A stretch of 64,000 nucleotides of DNA, taken from NCBI RefSeq assembly GCF_018918025.1, contig NZ_JAHLPT010000002.1, positions 1 through 64,000 of the forward strand, in the 5' to 3' direction. A program made the translations under genes and the position numbers. Positions 1 to 7,733 of this stretch are shown piece by piece (position 1 is the first letter of the stretch; the number at the start of each line of letters is the position of its first letter). The notes under the pieces were generated by a model. That model worked only from the letters and a program-made list of their open reading frames with translations, was not told the origin of the DNA and did no database searches. The stretch comes from Oscillibacter sp. MSJ-31 (GTDB lineage: Bacteria; Bacillota; Clostridia; Oscillospirales; Oscillospiraceae).

Positions 1-600
1 ATAATCCTTCCGAAAGCGCGTTTCTCCCATTTCGAGGATGTGAGTGGTGTGATGATAGCGCAGGACAAAGTCCGAAAGCTTGTGCCGCCCTGCATGGTCG
101 TTCATGAGCTCCTGCATACCGGGCAAAACCTGGTCACAGATGGCGTTAAAATCGACCTTTGCCTTGATAAGGAGGGAGGTCATCTGGTAATACTGCCGCG
201 CCAGAAGCTGAAGCTCCCGATATGTATCCTCCGGCAGTCTGGTCGGTTGAAGCTCCTGCCAATAGGCCAGACCGTACAAAGCGATCTGCATGGCGTCGAT
301 TCGATCGGTCTTCACCTTGCGGATACTTTGTGAGCAAAACCGCTTCATCCGCAGCGAATTGACGACGGAGACGAATATTCTGTTCTCCAACAAAGCAGCC
401 ACCACTGGGCAATGGTAGCTGCCGGTGCTTTCCAAAACGACACGAACCTCTTCGCCGCTGTTGTGCAGCAGTGATACGAGCTCCGACATTCCTTCCCTTG
501 TATGCTGAACTTCAAACGGAGCGTACACGATCTCTCCCCCTGGCTTCATTCCGCACACGGTGCTTTTTCCTTTGGACACATCGATCCCGATACTGAGCAT
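1..600 (-). CDS. IS110-family transposase, N-terminal part (runs off left edge)
   Basis: Reading the minus strand from ATG at 600 gives 200 open codons to the window edge. The protein begins MLSIGIDVSKGKSTVCGM and contains the RuvC-like DEDD catalytic signature of IS110 elements: Asp7 in GIDVSK, Glu57 in LESTGSYH, and Asp99/Asp102 in KTDRIDA. IS110 enzymes move circular intermediates without long terminal inverted repeats and use a Ser residue in a C-terminal transposase-20 domain, which is outside the window. The start at 600 is chosen because AAGAAGGA sits 6 nt upstream; an ATG two codons earlier (606) directly abuts that site. Completeness cannot be judged. Confidence 0.92.
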   Translation of the reverse strand, partial: MLSIGIDVSKGKSTVCGMKPGGEIVYAPFEVQHTREGMSELVSLLHNSGEEVRVVLESTGSYHCPVVAALLENRIFVSVVNSLRMKRFCSQSIRKVKTDRIDAMQIALYGLAYWQELQPTRLPEDTYRELQLLARQYYQMTSLLIKAKVDFNAICDQVLPGMQELMNDHAGRHKLSDFVLRYHHTTHILEMGETRFRKDY

Positions 601-800
601 GGGCATTCCTTCTTTCCTGATAAAATATTGCAATGCTTCCGCACCGGCTTATTACGATTCAATTTGGTTCGTGACGCGCACGCGGCATAGCCGGAGCAAC
701 CTGCTCAATCGAATCTTTATAACAAGAGGGCGGAGGACTGTTTACAGCTCGAGCGCTTGGCTCACCAAAGAAACCGTCCATCCATTGCCCTCCCATTATA
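601..800 (-). ncRNA. Noncoding leader of the IS110 element, possible bridge RNA
   Basis: Upstream of the transposase lie about 200 nt with no convincing ORF. On the transposase strand a TATAAT hexamer lies at 800-795, so a transcript would start near 788 and run toward the gene. In IS110-group elements the noncoding left end upstream of the recombinase encodes a structured bridge RNA that recognises target and donor DNA, and its promoter is completed on circularisation. Position and orientation here match that plan. The folding and guide loops were not worked out, so this is a positional inference. Confidence 0.35.
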
Positions 801-860
801 ACAAAAATAAGCATAGCTTCCGAGGCTTCCTATACGCTTCGGGTGCTATGCTTATTTTGT
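801..860. repeat. Long imperfect inverted repeat next to the IS110 leader
   Basis: The arm at 801-817 (ACAAAAATAAGCATAGC) pairs with 845-860 (GCTATGCTTATTTTGT), apart from one extra A, around a 27-nt loop. It could be a transcription terminator or a subterminal structure at the IS end. It abuts the TATAAT at 795-800, so the arm overlaps the place where a -35 element would lie. Confidence 0.6.
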
Positions 861-1263
861 ACCAAACTACGAAATGTGCGTGTTGAGATACAACCGGAAA
901 GCTGCAATGCAGTGGGCTTTGTACACAGCGGGCTTTTGATGCTGCTCATTGATGTGGCCGCCAGCCAGACCGCAATGGCCGACGATGGGCAGTAAGTGAC
1001 GCAGAATATCTTTGTGAGTTTTCTTTCCAATGTGAGGGAAGGAATGCTTATCGTAGAATCAGAAACCGTTAAGAGAGAAAGACTGTGCTGATCCATGTTC
1101 AGACTTTTAGCAAAGAGGGAAGGTTTCTGGCAGATGCATCCATCACCATGATGCGGACAAATTGATATACAATACAAAACTGTAACATTTATCTTATTTA
1201 ACAGTTTTACTTTTTATCTCCTTCCTGTTATGTTGGAGACAGAACAGAAAGGAGGCGGGACAA
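861..1263. other. Intergenic stretch without a supportable gene
   Basis: About 400 nt separate the IS110 hairpin from the small peptide gene. Short reading frames occur on both strands, but none has a ribosome binding site or a recognisable protein. A short inverted repeat (AAAACTG ... CAGTTTT, about 1176-1207) precedes the peptide gene. The segment looks like decayed accessory DNA. Confidence 0.5.
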
Positions 1264-1347
1264 ATGCTCACAACAACGCTCGAACTGCTCGCCATCTTGG
1301 GCAGCATCTATTTTCTCAAGGCGCTCGCAGTTATCCGTGGAGTGTAA
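1264..1347 (+). CDS. Tiny hydrophobic peptide (27 aa), type I toxin-like
   Basis: ATG at 1264 follows an AAGGAGG ribosome binding site by 8 nt and opens a 27-codon frame. The product starts MLTTTLELLAILGSIY and continues as a single hydrophobic helix with a Lys-Ala-Leu stretch and an Arg near the C terminus. A strong hairpin terminator follows 24 nt after the stop. Short membrane peptides with a strong Shine-Dalgarno and their own terminator are typical of type I toxin-antitoxin modules and of Hol-Tox-like peptides in Firmicutes mobile elements. I do not recognise the family, and no antisense RNA promoter was proven. Confidence 0.5.
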   Translation: MLTTTLELLAILGSIYFLKALAVIRGV

Positions 1348-1371
1348 ATCTGATGCGACGAAGCCAACCAT

Positions 1372-1408
1372 GGCAAAACGCCTCCGCTTTAGGCGGGGGC
1401 GTTTTGCC
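1372..1408 (+). terminator. Strong hairpin after the small peptide gene
   Basis: GGCAAAACGCC at 1372-1382 pairs with GGCGTTTTGCC at 1398-1408, and an inner CCGC/GCGG stem closes a TTTAG loop. There is no long T-run, so it may act as an RNA-stabilising hairpin or a weak terminator on either strand. Confidence 0.6.
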
Positions 1409-1473
1409 ACTCACAGGTTTTACTTGTAACTGATAGCGATTATAGCCGTTTCCATTTTCAACAAAGAAAAGAT

Positions 1474-1821
1474 TTAAGCAAATATGACGTCCTGCATCAC
1501 AACCTCCTCCTCTGCACTGCGTATGTTGTTCATGGCTCCGACCCACGCCATTTGATCTTCTTTTAACTGCTCTGTGACGCCTTGTGCCTGCGCCATCTGC
1601 TCGATCAAAAGCCGCAACATTTCGTTTGCCTCGTGGTCAATCTCGTTGAGATGGTGCGTCAGTTGGCCGGAGGTTTTCAAGTTGATGTAGGTTGCTCTGT
1701 GGTGCTCTTTTAGGTACTTGAGCCGCATACGGCCAAAGCGTCCGTAGGTTGCGGATTCTTCCTCGAGTATCGCCAAATCCGGCAGGTAGTAATCTCCGTA
1801 TTTGCTATATGTAATTTCCAT
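1474..1821 (-). CDS. tnpV: TnpV family transposon protein
   Basis: The 115-residue product starts MEITYSKYGDYYLPDL and contains GRFGRMRLKYLKEHH, a Leu-rich middle segment (LNEIDHEANEML) and QGVTEQLKEDQMAWVGAMNN. This is the pattern of TnpV proteins carried by clostridial Tn4451-like and related mobilizable elements. Its biochemical role is unknown. The start at 1821 is preceded by AAAGGA with 7-nt spacing; a longer frame upstream (to 1938) lacks this support and does not match the family. No recombinase or mobilisation gene lies beside it, so it may be a leftover of a decayed element. Confidence 0.85.
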   Translation of the reverse strand: MEITYSKYGDYYLPDLAILEEESATYGRFGRMRLKYLKEHHRATYINLKTSGQLTHHLNEIDHEANEMLRLLIEQMAQAQGVTEQLKEDQMAWVGAMNNIRSAEEEVVMQDVIFA

Positions 1822-1980
1822 TTTGCGTTCCTTTCTGTTTTCCAATTTACCCTTGCTTTTACCCTTTATAAGTTTGAACTTTATAAAACAATCGGACTGA
1901 CTGGTACAGATTGTTTTATGATTCAGACTGTTTGACACAAAATTGTACGAAAAAAGTTACTAAAAACACTCACGCCGCAA

Positions 1981-2003
1981 TTCGAATCCTTCTCCCGCTG
2001 CCA
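1981..2003 (+). other. tRNA 3'-end fragment, putative attachment-site scar
   Basis: The 23 nt have the layout of the last part of a tRNA: a T-loop (TTCGAAT), a T-stem 3' strand (CCTTC), an acceptor 3' strand (TCCCGCT), a discriminator G, and CCA. The matching T-stem 5' strand (GAAGG) is absent; the preceding bases are CCGCAA. A functional tRNA therefore cannot be made here. A 3' end restored behind an integrated element is the standard product of integration into tRNA genes. Confidence 0.6.
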
Positions 2004-2008
2004 AAGAA

Positions 2009-2043
2009 GGTCTCGAAGCCATAAGGCTTCGGGACCTTTATTT
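2009..2043 (+). terminator. Rho-independent terminator behind the tRNA scar
   Basis: GGTCTCGAAGCC (2009-2020) pairs with GGCTTCGGGACC (2025-2036) through 12 pairs including one G-U, with an ATAA loop and a TTTATTT tail. It would have ended the original tRNA transcript. Confidence 0.8.
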
Positions 2044-2052
2044 CGTATGAAG

Positions 2053-2088
2053 AAAGCATGGCCGCCGGTAGACCGGTGGCCATGCTTT
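2053..2088 (-). terminator. Bidirectional terminator downstream of cls
   Basis: AAAGCATGGCC (2053-2063) pairs with GGCCATGCTTT (2078-2088), with an inner CCGGT/ACCGG stem. It lies 50 nt beyond the end of the minus-strand cls gene and separates it from the mobile region. Confidence 0.7.
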
Positions 2089-2140
2089 ATCTATTAGCTT
2101 GCAGCCCGCGGAATCGCTTTTAAAAGCAGGCCGGCCGTCC

Positions 2141-3700
2141 TCACATCCAGATGGAAAAGACGCGCAGGATGGGTTCAAACATCCGCCGCAGCAGGCCGCG
2201 GTGCGCCCACTCCTCGGGCGTGACGGCATGGCTTTTATCCAGAATGCCGTCCATGTCCTCCAGCAGGCTCTCGATGGCGCTCGCGCCGTAGAGCATGACG
2301 CCGCACTCGTAGTGCAGCTCAAAGCTGCGATAGTCGAAGTTGACTGAGCCGACAAAGGCCGTCTCGCGGTCGACCATGATGCTTTTGGCGTGCAGAAAGC
2401 CTGGTGTATAGCGGTACACCTTTACATGGTGCTCAAGCAGCTCGCCGATGTAGGAGTCCGCCACCGCGTCGGCGTACCAGTGATCCGGCGTACCGGGCAG
2501 CATCAGCCGGACGTCCACCCCGCCGTCGCCGGCGATGCACAGCGCGCGCATGATATTCTCGTCCGGGATAAAATACGGCGTCGTGATATAAAGGAAGCGG
2601 CGCGCGCTGCCGATGAGCTGCAAAAAGGTATCCTCGGCGGGGTTGTCGGGATTGTTCTGCGGACCGTCGAGAAACGGCTGACAAAAGCCGTCCGTTGCCG
2701 GCGAGGTGTGAGGACGGTAGTAGTCCCGCTCCTCGTGCAGCTCGCCGCCGAGAAAGCTCCACATATTGAGGAACGCCGCGGTCAGGCCCCAGACACCCTC
2801 GCCCTCCAGGCGGATGCCGCTGTCCTTCCAGTAGCCGAAGCGGTCAATGAGGTTCGCGTACTCGTCGGCAATGTTTACGCCGCCGGTGTAGGCGGTCTCG
2901 CCGTCGATGACCGTGATCTTGCGGTGGTCGCGGTAGTTGAAATAGAGGCGGTTGACATACTCGTGCACGGGGTTGAAGACGATGACCTCCACGCCCGCGT
3001 CGCGCAGCGTCTGCAGGCTCTCCGCGCTGAAACGCTTGATGTTGCCGAAGTCGTCGAAGATGATCTTGACCTCCACGCCGCTGCGGGCGCGCTCGCAAAG
3101 GGCCGCGCTCATGCGGTCCCAGAGCTTTCCCTCGGCGAGGATAAAATACTCCATGAAGATGAAGCGCTCCGCCGCTTTGATGCGACCGAGAATATCCTCC
3201 AGCAGCAGCGCCCCCTCGGGAAGATAGACCGCCTTCGTGTTCTGATAGAGGTAAAAGCCGCGGCTGCTCAGATACTGAGATACTCGCGACCAGCCGGGCA
3301 GCGCGCGCTGCAGACGGTCCGCGTTGAGCGCGCTGCGGTTTCGCAAACTCTCCGGCTCCTCCGGCGGGAGCTTCGGCACCGTCTGACGCTGTAAGCGCTT
3401 GCGCTGCGTGTCGCCGCCCCAAAGAAGGTAGAGGATCAGGCCGACCACCGGCACAAAGAGGATGGGAATGATCCACGCCACACGGTAGGAAAGGTCGCCC
3501 GGCTTATTGTAGATATACAAAGCCGTAATCAGGGCAATGCCCTCCAGCGCGCCGTAGATGAGCGCAAAGTGATCCTTGAGGTAGCGCGTTGTGAGCACAA
3601 CGAACAGGACCTGCACCGCCAGCAGCGCCGCCGCCAGCGCGATGCGCAGGGCCGCAGCGATGCGGCGCTCTCCCCTTTGCTGTAACCGCGGCTTTTTCAT
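2141..3700 (-). CDS. cls: Cardiolipin synthase (phospholipase D family)
   Basis: The 519-residue protein condenses two phosphatidylglycerols, or PG with another donor, to cardiolipin at the membrane. Two N-terminal membrane segments (about residues 15-35 and 45-65, then another near 75-95) precede two HKD catalytic motifs: HRKITVIDGETAYTGG in the first half and HAKSIMVDRETAFVGS in the second, each followed by the usual Gly/Asn signature (GGVNIADEY, GSVNFDYRS). The length matches Bacillus/clostridial Cls. The start at 3700 is preceded by GGAGAGG. It lies 30 nt downstream of pncB on the same strand and is probably cotranscribed. Confidence 0.95.
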   Translation of the reverse strand: MKKPRLQQRGERRIAAALRIALAAALLAVQVLFVVLTTRYLKDHFALIYGALEGIALITALYIYNKPGDLSYRVAWIIPILFVPVVGLILYLLWGGDTQRKRLQRQTVPKLPPEEPESLRNRSALNADRLQRALPGWSRVSQYLSSRGFYLYQNTKAVYLPEGALLLEDILGRIKAAERFIFMEYFILAEGKLWDRMSAALCERARSGVEVKIIFDDFGNIKRFSAESLQTLRDAGVEVIVFNPVHEYVNRLYFNYRDHRKITVIDGETAYTGGVNIADEYANLIDRFGYWKDSGIRLEGEGVWGLTAAFLNMWSFLGGELHEERDYYRPHTSPATDGFCQPFLDGPQNNPDNPAEDTFLQLIGSARRFLYITTPYFIPDENIMRALCIAGDGGVDVRLMLPGTPDHWYADAVADSYIGELLEHHVKVYRYTPGFLHAKSIMVDRETAFVGSVNFDYRSFELHYECGVMLYGASAIESLLEDMDGILDKSHAVTPEEWAHRGLLRRMFEPILRVFSIWM

Positions 3701-3730
3701 CCGTCCTCTCCTTCCCTCTCGTCGGTCTCT

Positions 3731-5185
3731 TTAATGGCTGCCGTTCTTCGTCAGCAGCTCCTGCTTGATGTCATAGAGCTTTTGGCTCAGGTCCACATAG
3801 TAGCGGTGGGGGTTGTCGAAGCGCTTGACCTCGTCCCAGAGCGTATCGACCTGTGCGGCGCAGTAGGCGCGGATCTCCTCGAGCGAGGGCTGCTTGTAAA
3901 CCAGCTCGCCGTTTTTGAAGATCGGCACGAGCAGCTCGCGCGCCTCGAAGTGATAGACCTCCTTGCGCTTCCAGGTCGCCTCGGGGTCGAAGATGGTCAT
4001 TTTGTCGCTGTCGTCCACCGTTTCGTCGTAAACGCACAGGTAGTCCGCGATGGCCTTGCCCGTGTCGCGGCCGTAGAAGCGGTAGAGCTTCTTGAAATGC
4101 GGCGTGGTGATCTTGCCGACGTTCTCGCTGATCTTGATCTTGGGGACTACATTGCCGTCCTTATCCTCTACGGCGACGAGCTTGTAGACGCAGCCGAACA
4201 CCGGCTCGCTGCGCGCGGTGATGAGCCGCTCGCCGACGCCGAACGAATCGATCTTCGCGTCCTGCATCCACATATCGCGGATGATATACTCGTCGAGCGA
4301 GTTGGAAACGGTGATAGTCGCCGTCTCCCAGCCGGCCTCGTCGAGCATTTCGCGCGCCTTGCGGGAAAGGTAGGCGATGTCGCCGCTGTCGAGGCGGATG
4401 CCGCACTTGGTGATGCCCTTCGGGCGCAGCACCTCGTCAAAGGCGCGGATGGCGTTGGGGATGCCGGAGTGGAGCGTGTCGTAGGTGTCCACCAGCATGA
4501 TGGCGTTGCCGGGATAAAGCTCGCAGTAGGTCTTGAAGGCGTCGTACTCGGTGTCGAACATCTGCACCCAGGCGTGGGCCATCGTGCCGAGCGCGGGCAC
4601 GCCGTAGAGCTCGTCCGTGATGGTGCAGGCCGTGCCGATGCAGCCGCCGATGTAGGCGGCGCGCGCGCCGACGATGGCGGCGGCGGTGCCCTGCGCGCGG
4701 CGGGAGCCGAACTCCATCACGCCGCGGCCCTTGGCCGCGCGGGCGATGCGGTTGGCCTTCGTGGCGATCAGGCTCTGGTGATTGACGGTCAGCAGCGCGA
4801 AGGTCTCGACGAGCTGCGCCTCGATGGCGGGCGCGCGCACAATGACCATCGGCTCCTTCGGGAACACGGGCGTCCCCTCCGGTACGGCGTAAATATCGCC
4901 GGTGAAGCGGAAGGTGCGCAGATATTCCAGAAATTCCTCACAGAAAATGCCCTTGCCGCGCAGGTACGCAATGTCCTGCTCGTCAAAGTGCAGATCCTCG
5001 ATGTATTCGATGAGCTGCTCGAGGCCCGCCGCGATGGCAAAGCCGCCTCCGTCCGGGACCGAGCGGAAATAAACGTCAAAATAGGTGATGCGATCTTTGA
5101 AGCCAGTTTGGAAATAGCCGTTGCCCATGGTCAGCTCGTAGAAATCGCAGAGCATGGTCATGTTCAGTTTTTCTTCCGTTTTCAT
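3731..5185 (-). CDS. pncB: Nicotinate phosphoribosyltransferase
   Basis: The 484-residue enzyme converts nicotinate and PRPP to nicotinate mononucleotide, the salvage entry to NAD. It shows the family start MTMLCDFYELTMGNGY, FGSRRAQG in the phosphate-binding region, GTMAHAWVQMF near the middle and LDSGDIAYLSRKAREML in the PRPP-binding half. The length fits the long Firmicutes form. I prefer ATG 5185 (MKTEEKLNMT) because GAGGTG lies 5 nt upstream; the ATG at 5197 overlaps that ribosome binding site. It heads a two-gene unit with cls. NadD, the next NAD-pathway step, is encoded at 30160-31392. Confidence 0.95.
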   Translation of the reverse strand: MKTEEKLNMTMLCDFYELTMGNGYFQTGFKDRITYFDVYFRSVPDGGGFAIAAGLEQLIEYIEDLHFDEQDIAYLRGKGIFCEEFLEYLRTFRFTGDIYAVPEGTPVFPKEPMVIVRAPAIEAQLVETFALLTVNHQSLIATKANRIARAAKGRGVMEFGSRRAQGTAAAIVGARAAYIGGCIGTACTITDELYGVPALGTMAHAWVQMFDTEYDAFKTYCELYPGNAIMLVDTYDTLHSGIPNAIRAFDEVLRPKGITKCGIRLDSGDIAYLSRKAREMLDEAGWETATITVSNSLDEYIIRDMWMQDAKIDSFGVGERLITARSEPVFGCVYKLVAVEDKDGNVVPKIKISENVGKITTPHFKKLYRFYGRDTGKAIADYLCVYDETVDDSDKMTIFDPEATWKRKEVYHFEARELLVPIFKNGELVYKQPSLEEIRAYCAAQVDTLWDEVKRFDNPHRYYVDLSQKLYDIKQELLTKNGSH

Positions 5186-5352
5186 GGAACACCTCATATA
5201 AACTCGGCCGCGGTACGCTCACCACGGCCTTATGATGCCCTCATTATAGCCCGCTTTTACGGATAAAGCAAGGCTTTTCAAGGCTTTTGCTTGACTTTGC
5301 CCTGCAAGTCTCCTATGATATGCATGAATTTACTTCATTGGAGGAGCGCAAA

Positions 5353-6186
5353 ATGGGCGTTATTCTGGGCATTGACATCGGCGGCAGCAGCACGAAGATC
5401 GTGGGGCTGCACGAGAACGGCACAGTCATTGATATGCTGCGCGTGAAGGCGGAGGACCCGCTCACCTCGCTCTACGGCGCGCTCGGCAACTTCCTCGCCA
5501 CGCACAGCCTGAAGCTCACGGACATCGGCCACATCGCGCTCACCGGCGTGGGCGCCTCGTATGTGGACGGCGACATTTACGGCGTGCGCACGGTCAAGGT
5601 CGAGGAGTTCCCCTCCGTCGGCGTGGGCGGTCTGGCGCTGAGCCGGAAGGAGCGGGCGGTCGTGGTGAGCATGGGCACCGGCACCTCGCTGCTCTGGGCG
5701 GAAAAGGGCGGCGAGATCCGCCACATCATCGGCAGCGGCATCGGCGGCGGTACGCTCTCGGGCCTCAGCGAGCTCATCACGGGCGTGCACCAGTACGCGC
5801 TCATCCGCAAGCTCTGTCAGGACGGCGACCTCTCCCAGATCGACCTCACCATCGGCGATATGTCCAAGGGCAAGGTCGGCACGCTGCCGCCGGAGGCGAC
5901 GGCGGCGAACTTCGCCAAGCTCGCCGAGGACGCCACGAGCGCCGACAAGATGCGCGGTCTCGTGAATCTTGTCCTGCAGGCCATCGGCACGATGTCCGTG
6001 CTCGCCTGCCGCACCTGCGGCACGAACACGGTCGTGCTCACCGGCGCGCTCACGATGCTCCCGCCCGCGCACGAGACCTTTGAGCTCTTCACACAGCTCT
6101 ACGGCGTGGAGTACATCATCCCCGAGAACGCCACCTTTGCCACCGCCATCGGCGCGGCGCTCTACAGCATGAGAGCGGAGGGCTGA
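5353..6186 (+). CDS. coaW: Type II pantothenate kinase-like protein
   Basis: The 277-residue protein has the actin/ASKHA kinase fold: phosphate-1 motif GIDIGGSSTKIV at the N terminus, a VVSMGTGTSLL phosphate-2 segment, and GSGIGGGTLSGLS in the middle. This combination is typical of type II (Fumble/CoaW) pantothenate kinases, which phosphorylate pantothenate in the first step of CoA synthesis. The start at 5353 (MGVILGIDIGG) has GGAGGAG upstream. The final CoA step is encoded in the Sua5-CoaE fusion at 40578. A BadF-like activator ATPase is the main alternative, but the size and motifs favour the kinase. Confidence 0.85.
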   Translation: MGVILGIDIGGSSTKIVGLHENGTVIDMLRVKAEDPLTSLYGALGNFLATHSLKLTDIGHIALTGVGASYVDGDIYGVRTVKVEEFPSVGVGGLALSRKERAVVVSMGTGTSLLWAEKGGEIRHIIGSGIGGGTLSGLSELITGVHQYALIRKLCQDGDLSQIDLTIGDMSKGKVGTLPPEATAANFAKLAEDATSADKMRGLVNLVLQAIGTMSVLACRTCGTNTVVLTGALTMLPPAHETFELFTQLYGVEYIIPENATFATAIGAALYSMRAEG

Positions 6187-6195
6187 GACGGACCA

Positions 6196-6879
6196 ATGAT
6201 CTCTGTTAAAAGGAAAAATGCGCTTGCTATCTGCGCGCTCGTACTGCTCGGCTGCGCGGCAATGACGCTTGTTGACGGCGTACTCCGCCCTCCCTACGCA
6301 GTCAAATCCGCCGTTAAGCTCGCACTCTTTCTGCTTGCTCCCCTGCTCTATGGGTATGCTGCGGGCAAGGACGGTTACCGCGCTCTTTTCCGTATACAGC
6401 GGCGCGCGCTGCTGCGTGTGCTCGCTCTTGGGTTTGGCGTATTCGCGCTCATTCTCGGCGCTTATTTTGCGCTGCGCAGCGTCTTTGATTTTTCTGCTGT
6501 CACCGCGCTTCTCGGCAAGAATGCCGGCGTTACGGCGGAGAATTTCCTGTGGGTATCACTCTACATCTCCTTCGTCAATTCGCTTCTGGAGGAGTTCTTC
6601 TTCCGCGGCTTTGCCTTTCTTGTTCTGCGCAGGTATGCGGGCGAGCGCTTCGCCTGTGTTTTCAGTGCGCTGAGCTTTGCGCTCTACCACACGGCGATGA
6701 TGCTCGGGTGGTTCCCTCCGCTTCTCTTCCTTCTCGCGCTCGCGGGACTTACTGCGGGCGGCGTGCTTTTTAATCTTCTCGACGCGAGAGCAGGGACGAT
6801 CTTCCCCTCCTGGGCAGTTCACATCTTCGCAAACCTTGCCATCAACACGGTCGGCTTTATTCTTTTCAAGATCCTATAA
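6196..6879 (+). CDS. CPBP family intramembrane metalloprotease
   Basis: The 227-residue polytopic membrane protein has about six hydrophobic segments. It carries the conserved CPBP/CAAX-protease motifs in order: EEFFFRG near residue 131 (Glu-Glu-x3-Arg), a His within ALYHTAMM, and a later HIFANLAIN. These residues form the metal site of Rce1-type proteases. Bacterial members act in bacteriocin immunity or processing, but no bacteriocin gene is nearby. It follows the kinase gene by 9 nt and may share its transcript. Codon use is more AT-tolerant than its neighbours. Confidence 0.85.
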   Translation: MISVKRKNALAICALVLLGCAAMTLVDGVLRPPYAVKSAVKLALFLLAPLLYGYAAGKDGYRALFRIQRRALLRVLALGFGVFALILGAYFALRSVFDFSAVTALLGKNAGVTAENFLWVSLYISFVNSLLEEFFFRGFAFLVLRRYAGERFACVFSALSFALYHTAMMLGWFPPLLFLLALAGLTAGGVLFNLLDARAGTIFPSWAVHIFANLAINTVGFILFKIL

Positions 6880-6896
6880 AATAAGTGAAATTTGGT

Positions 6897-6935
6897 GGGA
6901 AAGTCAGGCAAATAACGCTTGACTTTCCCGTTTTT
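6897..6935 (+). terminator. Terminator whose 3' arm contains the rplU -35 box
   Basis: GGGAAAGTCA (6897-6906) pairs with TGACTTTCCC (6920-6929), followed by GTTTTT. The same bases TTGACT at 6919-6924 serve as the -35 element of the downstream promoter. Confidence 0.75.
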
Positions 6936-6947
6936 CCCTGTTATAAT
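6919..6947 (+). promoter_or_regulatory. Sigma-A promoter of rplU-prp-rpmA
   Basis: TTGACT (6919-6924) and TATAAT (6942-6947) are spaced 17 nt apart, about 90 nt upstream of rplU. Confidence 0.85.
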
Positions 6948-6951
6948 TGGT

Positions 6952-7036
6952 GAGCCGCTTTGAATGGGTATAAAGCATCGGCTCGTCCGATCACCCCCGA
7001 CAGCGAGTCCGTAATAAAGGAAAGTGAGGTGCACAC
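6952..7036 (+). promoter_or_regulatory. rplU 5' leader, possible L21 autoregulatory RNA
   Basis: The 85-nt leader begins with a hairpin in which GAGCCGCTTT (6952-6961) pairs with AAAG and CGGCTC (6972-6984). Firmicutes rplU operons usually carry an L21 leader that binds the protein product and represses expression. The position matches; the conserved core was not verified. GTGAGG precedes the rplU start. Confidence 0.45.
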
Positions 7037-7348
7037 ATGCAAGCGATCATCGTTACCGGCGGTAAGCAGTACAATGTCAGCGAGGGCGACACTCTGTTCA
7101 TCGAGAAGCTGGACGTCGAGGCCGGCGAGGCCGTTACCTTCGACACCGTTCTGGCCATCGTGGACGGCGAGAACACCAAGTTCGGCACTCCCGTGGTGGA
7201 GGGCGCGAAGGTTGATGCCAAGGTCGTCAAGAACGGCAAGGGCAAGAAGATCCGTATCTTCAAGTACAACCCCAAGAAGGGCTACCGTAAACGCCAGGGT
7301 CATCGTCAGCCTTATACCAAGGTTGAGATCGGCAAGATCAGCTTCTGA
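7037..7348 (+). CDS. rplU: 50S ribosomal protein L21
   Basis: The 103-residue protein starts [20 protein letters not shown] and ends with the basic [17 protein letters not shown] segment that binds 23S rRNA. The length is standard. It is the first gene of the conserved L21-Prp-L27 operon and follows a strong promoter. There is nothing unusual in the coding sequence. Confidence 0.98.
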   Translation: MQAIIVTGGKQYNVSEGDTLFIEKLDVEAGEAVTFDTVLAIVDGENTKFGTPVVEGAKVDAKVVKNGKGKKIRIFKYNPKKGYRKRQGHRQPYTKVEIGKISF

Positions 7349-7351
7349 GCC

Positions 7352-7681
7352 ATGACGACCGTTACCTTCCTCACCGAGGGAAAGCGCATCATCGGCTTCG
7401 ACGCGAAGGGCCACAGCGGCTATGCCGAGGCAGGCTCCGACATCGTCTGCGCCGCCATCACGAGCGCCGTGCGTCTCGTGGACGCGACCGTGAACGACGT
7501 GCTGGGTCTCGCGGCCTCCGTCAAGGTCCATGAAAGATCGGGTTCCATCGAGTTCCGTCTCCCCGGCGGTCTGAGCGCCGCAGCGGAGAGCACCTGCCAG
7601 TCTCTTTTGGCCGGCTTGATGCTCTATTTCACGGAGCTGCACGACGAGTACCCCGAAAACATCGAAGTAATGGAGGCGTGA
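7352..7681 (+). CDS. prp: Ribosomal-processing cysteine protease Prp
   Basis: The 109-residue enzyme removes the N-terminal extension of L27, an essential maturation step in Firmicutes. The catalytic pair is visible as His in [10 protein letters not shown] and Cys in [10 protein letters not shown]. It lies 3 nt after rplU and 52 nt before rpmA, the usual place. The substrate site is present in the next gene. Confidence 0.95.
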   Translation: MTTVTFLTEGKRIIGFDAKGHSGYAEAGSDIVCAAITSAVRLVDATVNDVLGLAASVKVHERSGSIEFRLPGGLSAAAESTCQSLLAGLMLYFTELHDEYPENIEVMEA

Positions 7682-7733
7682 GCCTCCTCTCCCCCCCCAC
7701 GCATCATTCTACAGAAAGGATGGACTACGAATT

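Larger units (their letters stand above)
1..2003. mobile_element. Right-hand end of an integrated element ending at a tRNA 3' scar (partial)
   Basis: The stretch holds a partial IS110 transposase, a noncoding IS leader, a tiny membrane peptide and a TnpV gene, all typical of accessory DNA. It stops at a 23-nt sequence identical in form to the 3' end of a tRNA gene, followed by a rho-independent terminator and then ordinary chromosomal genes. That arrangement fits integration into a tRNA gene with the target's last bases duplicated. The rest of the element and the intact tRNA would lie left of the window. No integrase is visible here, so the element type is unknown and the boundary is inferred. 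Confidence 0.5.

Noticed and set aside
830-1177. Minus-strand frame of 115 codons upstream of the tiny peptide gene
   Set aside because: There is no ribosome binding site, no recognisable protein, and the composition looks like decayed DNA.
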